A stretch of 64,000 bases of DNA from Streptomyces sp. Root431 (GTDB lineage: Bacteria; Actinomycetota; Actinomycetes; Streptomycetales; Streptomycetaceae), in contig NZ_LMEI01000012.1 of assembly GCF_001426585.1 (NCBI RefSeq), positions 462,056-526,055 on the forward strand, written 5' to 3'. This document shows, in pieces, positions 61,369 to 64,000 of this stretch. A model generated the notes under the pieces. That model saw only the letters and a program-made list of their open reading frames with translations. It was not told the origin of the DNA and ran no database searches. The stretch's first letter is position 1, and each line of letters starts with the position of its first letter. The position numbers and the translations under genes were made by a program.

Positions 61369-64000
61369 CTGCGGCCTCCCGCGTTGAAGTAGCTCGCCTC
61401 GGGGTGGTGGACGACGATCGCGTCCGTCGACTGCTCGGGGTGCAGCTGGTACTCCTCCGACAGCTCGACGCCGATCCGCTCCGGGCGGAGGAGGGCGGCG
61501 ATCTTCGCCCGGTCCTCCAGGTCGGGGCAGGCCGGGTAGCCGAGGGAGTAGCGGCAGCCCTGGTACTCGGTGCGGAGCATGCCGGCGATGCCGGCCGGGT
61601 CCGCGGCGCCGATACCCCAGTCGGCGCGTACCCGCGCGTGCCAGTACTCGGCGAGCGCCTCCGCCAACTGGACGGAGAGGCCGTGGAGTTCGAGGTAGTC
61701 GCGGTAGGCGTCGGCGGCGAAGAGCCGGGCCGTCTCCTCGCCGATGCGGGAGCCGACGGTGACGACCTGGAGGGCGACCGCGTCCACCTCGCCGGAGTCC
61801 TCGGCGCGGTGGAAGTCGGCCAGGCAGAGGCGGCGGCCCCGCTGCTGGCGGGGGAAGGAGAAGCGGGTCCGCTCGCCTCCGTCCTCGTCCAGGACGATCA
61901 GGTCGTCGCCCTTGGACACACAGGGGAACCAGCCGTGGACGACGGCTGCTTCGACGAGGCCCTCGCGCTCGACACGGTCGAGCAGCGCCCGCAGCCGTGG
62001 CCGGCCCTCCGCCTCGATGGTCGCCTCGTCCTTCAGGCCCCACTGCCCCTTGAAGAGGGCCGTCTCGTCGAGCCAGGGGGCGTACGCGGCGAGCGGGATG
62101 TCCTTGACGACCCGCGTCCCGAGGAAGGGAGGCTCGGGTACGGGGTTGTCGGCGGCGACGTCGGAGCGGCCGGCCGGCTCGGGCTCCCGCACCTCCGCGA
62201 CCGGGGCCGACGTCTCCCGTTTCGGTACCCGCCGCTGCTTGAGCGGCGGGAGTACGGCTCCGGGGACGCCCCGCTTGACGCCCATGAGCGCGTCCATGAG
62301 GCGCAGGCCCTCGAAGGCGTCGCGGGCGTACCGCACCTCGCCCTCGTACAGCTCGTGGAGGTCCTGTTCGACGTACGCCCTGGTGAGGGCGGCGCCGCCG
62401 AGGATCACGGGGAAGCGGGCGGCGAGGCCGCGGCCGTTCAGCTCCTGGAGGTTCTCCTTCATGATCACGGTGGACTTCACGAGGAGACCCGACATGCCGA
62501 TGACGTCGGCGCGGTGCTCCTCGGCGGCCTCCAGGATCGCGGAGACGGGCTGCTTGATACCGATGTTGACGACGTTGTAGCCGTTGTTGGACAGGATGAT
62601 GTCGACGAGGTTCTTGCCGATGTCGTGGACGTCGCCGCGGACCGTGGCCAGGACGATCGTGCCCTTGCCGTCCGCGTCGGTCTTCTCCATGTGCGGTTCC
62701 AGGTGTGCCACGGCCCTCTTCATGACCTCGGCGGACTGGAGCACGAACGGCAGCTGCATCTGCCCGGAGCCGAAGAGCTCGCCCACGGTCTTCATGCCGT
62801 CCAGGAGGACGTCGTTGACGATCTCCAGGGCGGGGCGGGCTGTCAGGGCCTCGTCGAGGTCCGCCTCCAGGCCGTTCTTCTCGCCGTCGACGATGCGCCG
62901 CTTGAGCCGCTCGTCGAGCGGCAGCGCGAGGAGCTCCTCGGCCTTGCCCGCCTTGAGGGACTTCGCCGTCGCGCCCTCGAACATCTCCAGGAACCGCTGG
63001 AGCGGGTCGTACCCCTCCCGCCTCCGGTCGTGGATGAGGTCGAGCGCGACCTCGACCTGTTCCTGCTCCAGGCGGGCGATCGGCAGGATCTTCGACGCGT
63101 GCACGATCGCCGAGTCGAGACCGGCCTTCACGCACTCGTCGAGGAAGACCGAGTTGAGGACGATCCGCGCGGCCGGGTTCAGGCCGAAGGAGATGTTGGA
63201 GAGGCCGAGGGTCGTCTGCACGTCGGGGTGGCGGCGCTTCAGCTCGCGGATCGCCTCGATCGTGTGGATGCCGTCCCTGCGGGACTCCTCCTGCCCCGTG
63301 CAGATGGTGAAGGTGAGGGTGTCGATCAGGATGTCCGACTCCCTGATCCCCCAGTTCCCGGTGAGGTCGTCGATGAGCCGCTCGGCGACGGCCACCTTGT
63401 GCTCGACGGTACGGGCCTGGCCCTCCTCGTCGATCGTCAGCGCCATCAGCGCCGCGCCGTGCTCCCTCGCGAGGGCCGTGACCTGCGCGAACCGCGACTC
63501 GGGGCCGTCGCCGTCCTCGTAGTTCACGGAGTTGACGACCGCCCGGCCGCCGAGCTTCTCCAGGCCGGCCCGCAGCACCCCGATCTCGGTCGAGTCGAGG
63601 ACGATCGGCAGCGTGGAGGCCGTCGCGAAACGGCCCGCCAGCTCCGCCATGTCCGCGGTGCCGTCCCGGCCCACGTAGTCCACGCACAGGTCGAGCATGT
63701 GCGCGCCCTCGCGGATCTGGTCCCGCGCCATCTCGACGCAGTCGTCCCAGCGGCCGTCGAGCATGGCGTCGCGGAACTTCTTCGAGCCGTTGGCGTTCGT
63801 CCGCTCGCCGATCGCCATGTACGCGGTGTCCTGCCGGAACGGCACGTGGCTGTAGAGGGAGGACGCGCCCGGCTCCGGCGTCGGCCGCCGGTCCAGGACG
63901 GCCGCGCCGCGCACCCGCTCCACGATCTCCCGCAGGTGATCCGGGGTCGTCCCGCAGCAGCCGCCGACCAGCGCCGGCCCGTACTCCCGTACGAACCTCT
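61365..64000 (-). CDS. metH: Cobalamin-dependent methionine synthase, 3' part (right edge)
   Basis: About 878 C-terminal residues; the frame runs through the right edge of the window. GGCCGTTPDH near the edge holds two of the three zinc Cys of the homocysteine-binding domain. The pterin-binding domain follows (FMAIGERTNANGSKKFRD-type, here YMAIGERTNANGSKKF), then the cobalamin cap and B12 domain with GDVHDIGKNLV (the His is the cobalt ligand), and the C-terminal AdoMet activation domain (VELSEEYQLHPEQSTDAIVVHHPEASYF). It transfers the methyl group of 5-methyl-THF to homocysteine. Any upstream riboswitch would lie outside the window. The GTGA overlap with metF shows the operon order metH-metF-ahcY. 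Confidence 0.95.
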   Translation of the reverse strand, partial: RFVREYGPALVGGCCGTTPDHLREIVERVRGAAVLDRRPTPEPGASSLYSHVPFRQDTAYMAIGERTNANGSKKFRDAMLDGRWDDCVEMARDQIREGAHMLDLCVDYVGRDGTADMAELAGRFATASTLPIVLDSTEIGVLRAGLEKLGGRAVVNSVNYEDGDGPESRFAQVTALAREHGAALMALTIDEEGQARTVEHKVAVAERLIDDLTGNWGIRESDILIDTLTFTICTGQEESRRDGIHTIEAIRELKRRHPDVQTTLGLSNISFGLNPAARIVLNSVFLDECVKAGLDSAIVHASKILPIARLEQEQVEVALDLIHDRRREGYDPLQRFLEMFEGATAKSLKAGKAEELLALPLDERLKRRIVDGEKNGLEADLDEALTARPALEIVNDVLLDGMKTVGELFGSGQMQLPFVLQSAEVMKRAVAHLEPHMEKTDADGKGTIVLATVRGDVHDIGKNLVDIILSNNGYNVVNIGIKQPVSAILEAAEEHRADVIGMSGLLVKSTVIMKENLQELNGRGLAARFPVILGGAALTRAYVEQDLHELYEGEVRYARDAFEGLRLMDALMGVKRGVPGAVLPPLKQRRVPKRETSAPVAEVREPEPAGRSDVAADNPVPEPPFLGTRVVKDIPLAAYAPWLDETALFKGQWGLKDEATIEAEGRPRLRALLDRVEREGLVEAAVVHGWFPCVSKGDDLIVLDEDGGERTRFSFPRQQRGRRLCLADFHRAEDSGEVDAVALQVVTVGSRIGEETARLFAADAYRDYLELHGLSVQLAEALAEYWHARVRADWGIGAADPAGIAGMLRTEYQGCRYSLGYPACPDLEDRAKIAALLRPERIGVELSEEYQLHPEQSTDAIVVHHPEASYFNAGGRR

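Noticed and set aside
60508..63687. A 1059-codon minus-strand frame through metH
   Set aside because: It enters metF only at 61368. Upstream it is in a wrong frame of metH with arginine-glycine-rich shadow sequence.
59076..64000. SAM or SAH riboswitch for the methyl-cycle operon
   Set aside because: The 5' region of the operon lies outside the window, so nothing can be claimed.

Overview
The window is a chromosomal segment of a Streptomyces-type actinomycete. The base composition is very GC-rich, third codon positions are almost all G or C, GTG starts and four-base GTGA/ATGA overlaps are common, and several genes have a TANNNT box 6-7 nt before the start codon (leaderless mRNA). The gene families agree: futalosine menaquinone genes mqnB/mqnD, an XPB-type helicase pair, HelR, CsoR/CopZ/CopA, and a maleylpyruvate-isomerase-fold enzyme of the mycothiol-dependent type. 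Plus strand reads left to right. Both edges cut genes (an MFS transporter at the left, metH at the right).

Layout. 1-6.2 kb: MFS transporter, DUF2771 lipoprotein, mqnB-mqnD, a cold-shock protein and a HAD hydrolase, interrupted by a 5'-truncated large serine recombinase (relic of an integrated element). 6.3-9.2 kb: a FecCD/FecCD/FecE iron-siderophore importer without its binding protein. 9.2-14.7 kb: a membrane protein and two large helicase-type proteins. 14.7-19.9 kb: small membrane proteins, HelR with a coupled VOC protein, and an aminoglycoside-phosphotransferase-fold enzyme. 19.9-26.7 kb: copper-handling region (CutC, a secreted His-rich protein, CopZ, CopA, CsoR, a BlaI/M56 pair) with four near-identical 17-bp CsoR-type operators. 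26.8-32.2 kb: GNAT, methyltransferase, Fur, two tandem paralogous TrmB/LuxR-like regulators and a small secreted peptide; an array of eight 18-19-bp repeats lies at 27.5 kb.

32.4-40.5 kb is the most unusual part. It holds an MshA-like glycosyltransferase, a methionyl-tRNA-synthetase-like protein that has lost its KMSKS loop, an SDR without its catalytic Ser/Tyr, a PrpF-like protein, a class B asparagine synthetase and a PIG-L (MshB-like) deacetylase. Sugar transfer, deacetylation and a class I aaRS-like ligase are the three logical steps of mycothiol assembly, so this looks like a parallel or derived pathway for an aminoacylated glucosaminide. The glycosyltransferase start codon lies in a perfect 21-bp inverted repeat with its Shine-Dalgarno sequence in the loop.

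40.6-54.5 kb is accessory housekeeping: an ESX-like helical protein, a DHFR-fold protein, an SVGS-repeat protein, two TetR-controlled redox/efflux groups, an amino-acid permease, LysE, VOC, RidA and WYL genes. 54.5-58.2 kb encodes a stand-alone A-Ox-PCP-TE synthetase of indigoidine-synthase type with a glutamine-like specificity code. 58.4-64 kb ends with a DinB/MDMPI-fold protein and the overlapping methyl-cycle operon metH-metF-ahcY on the minus strand.
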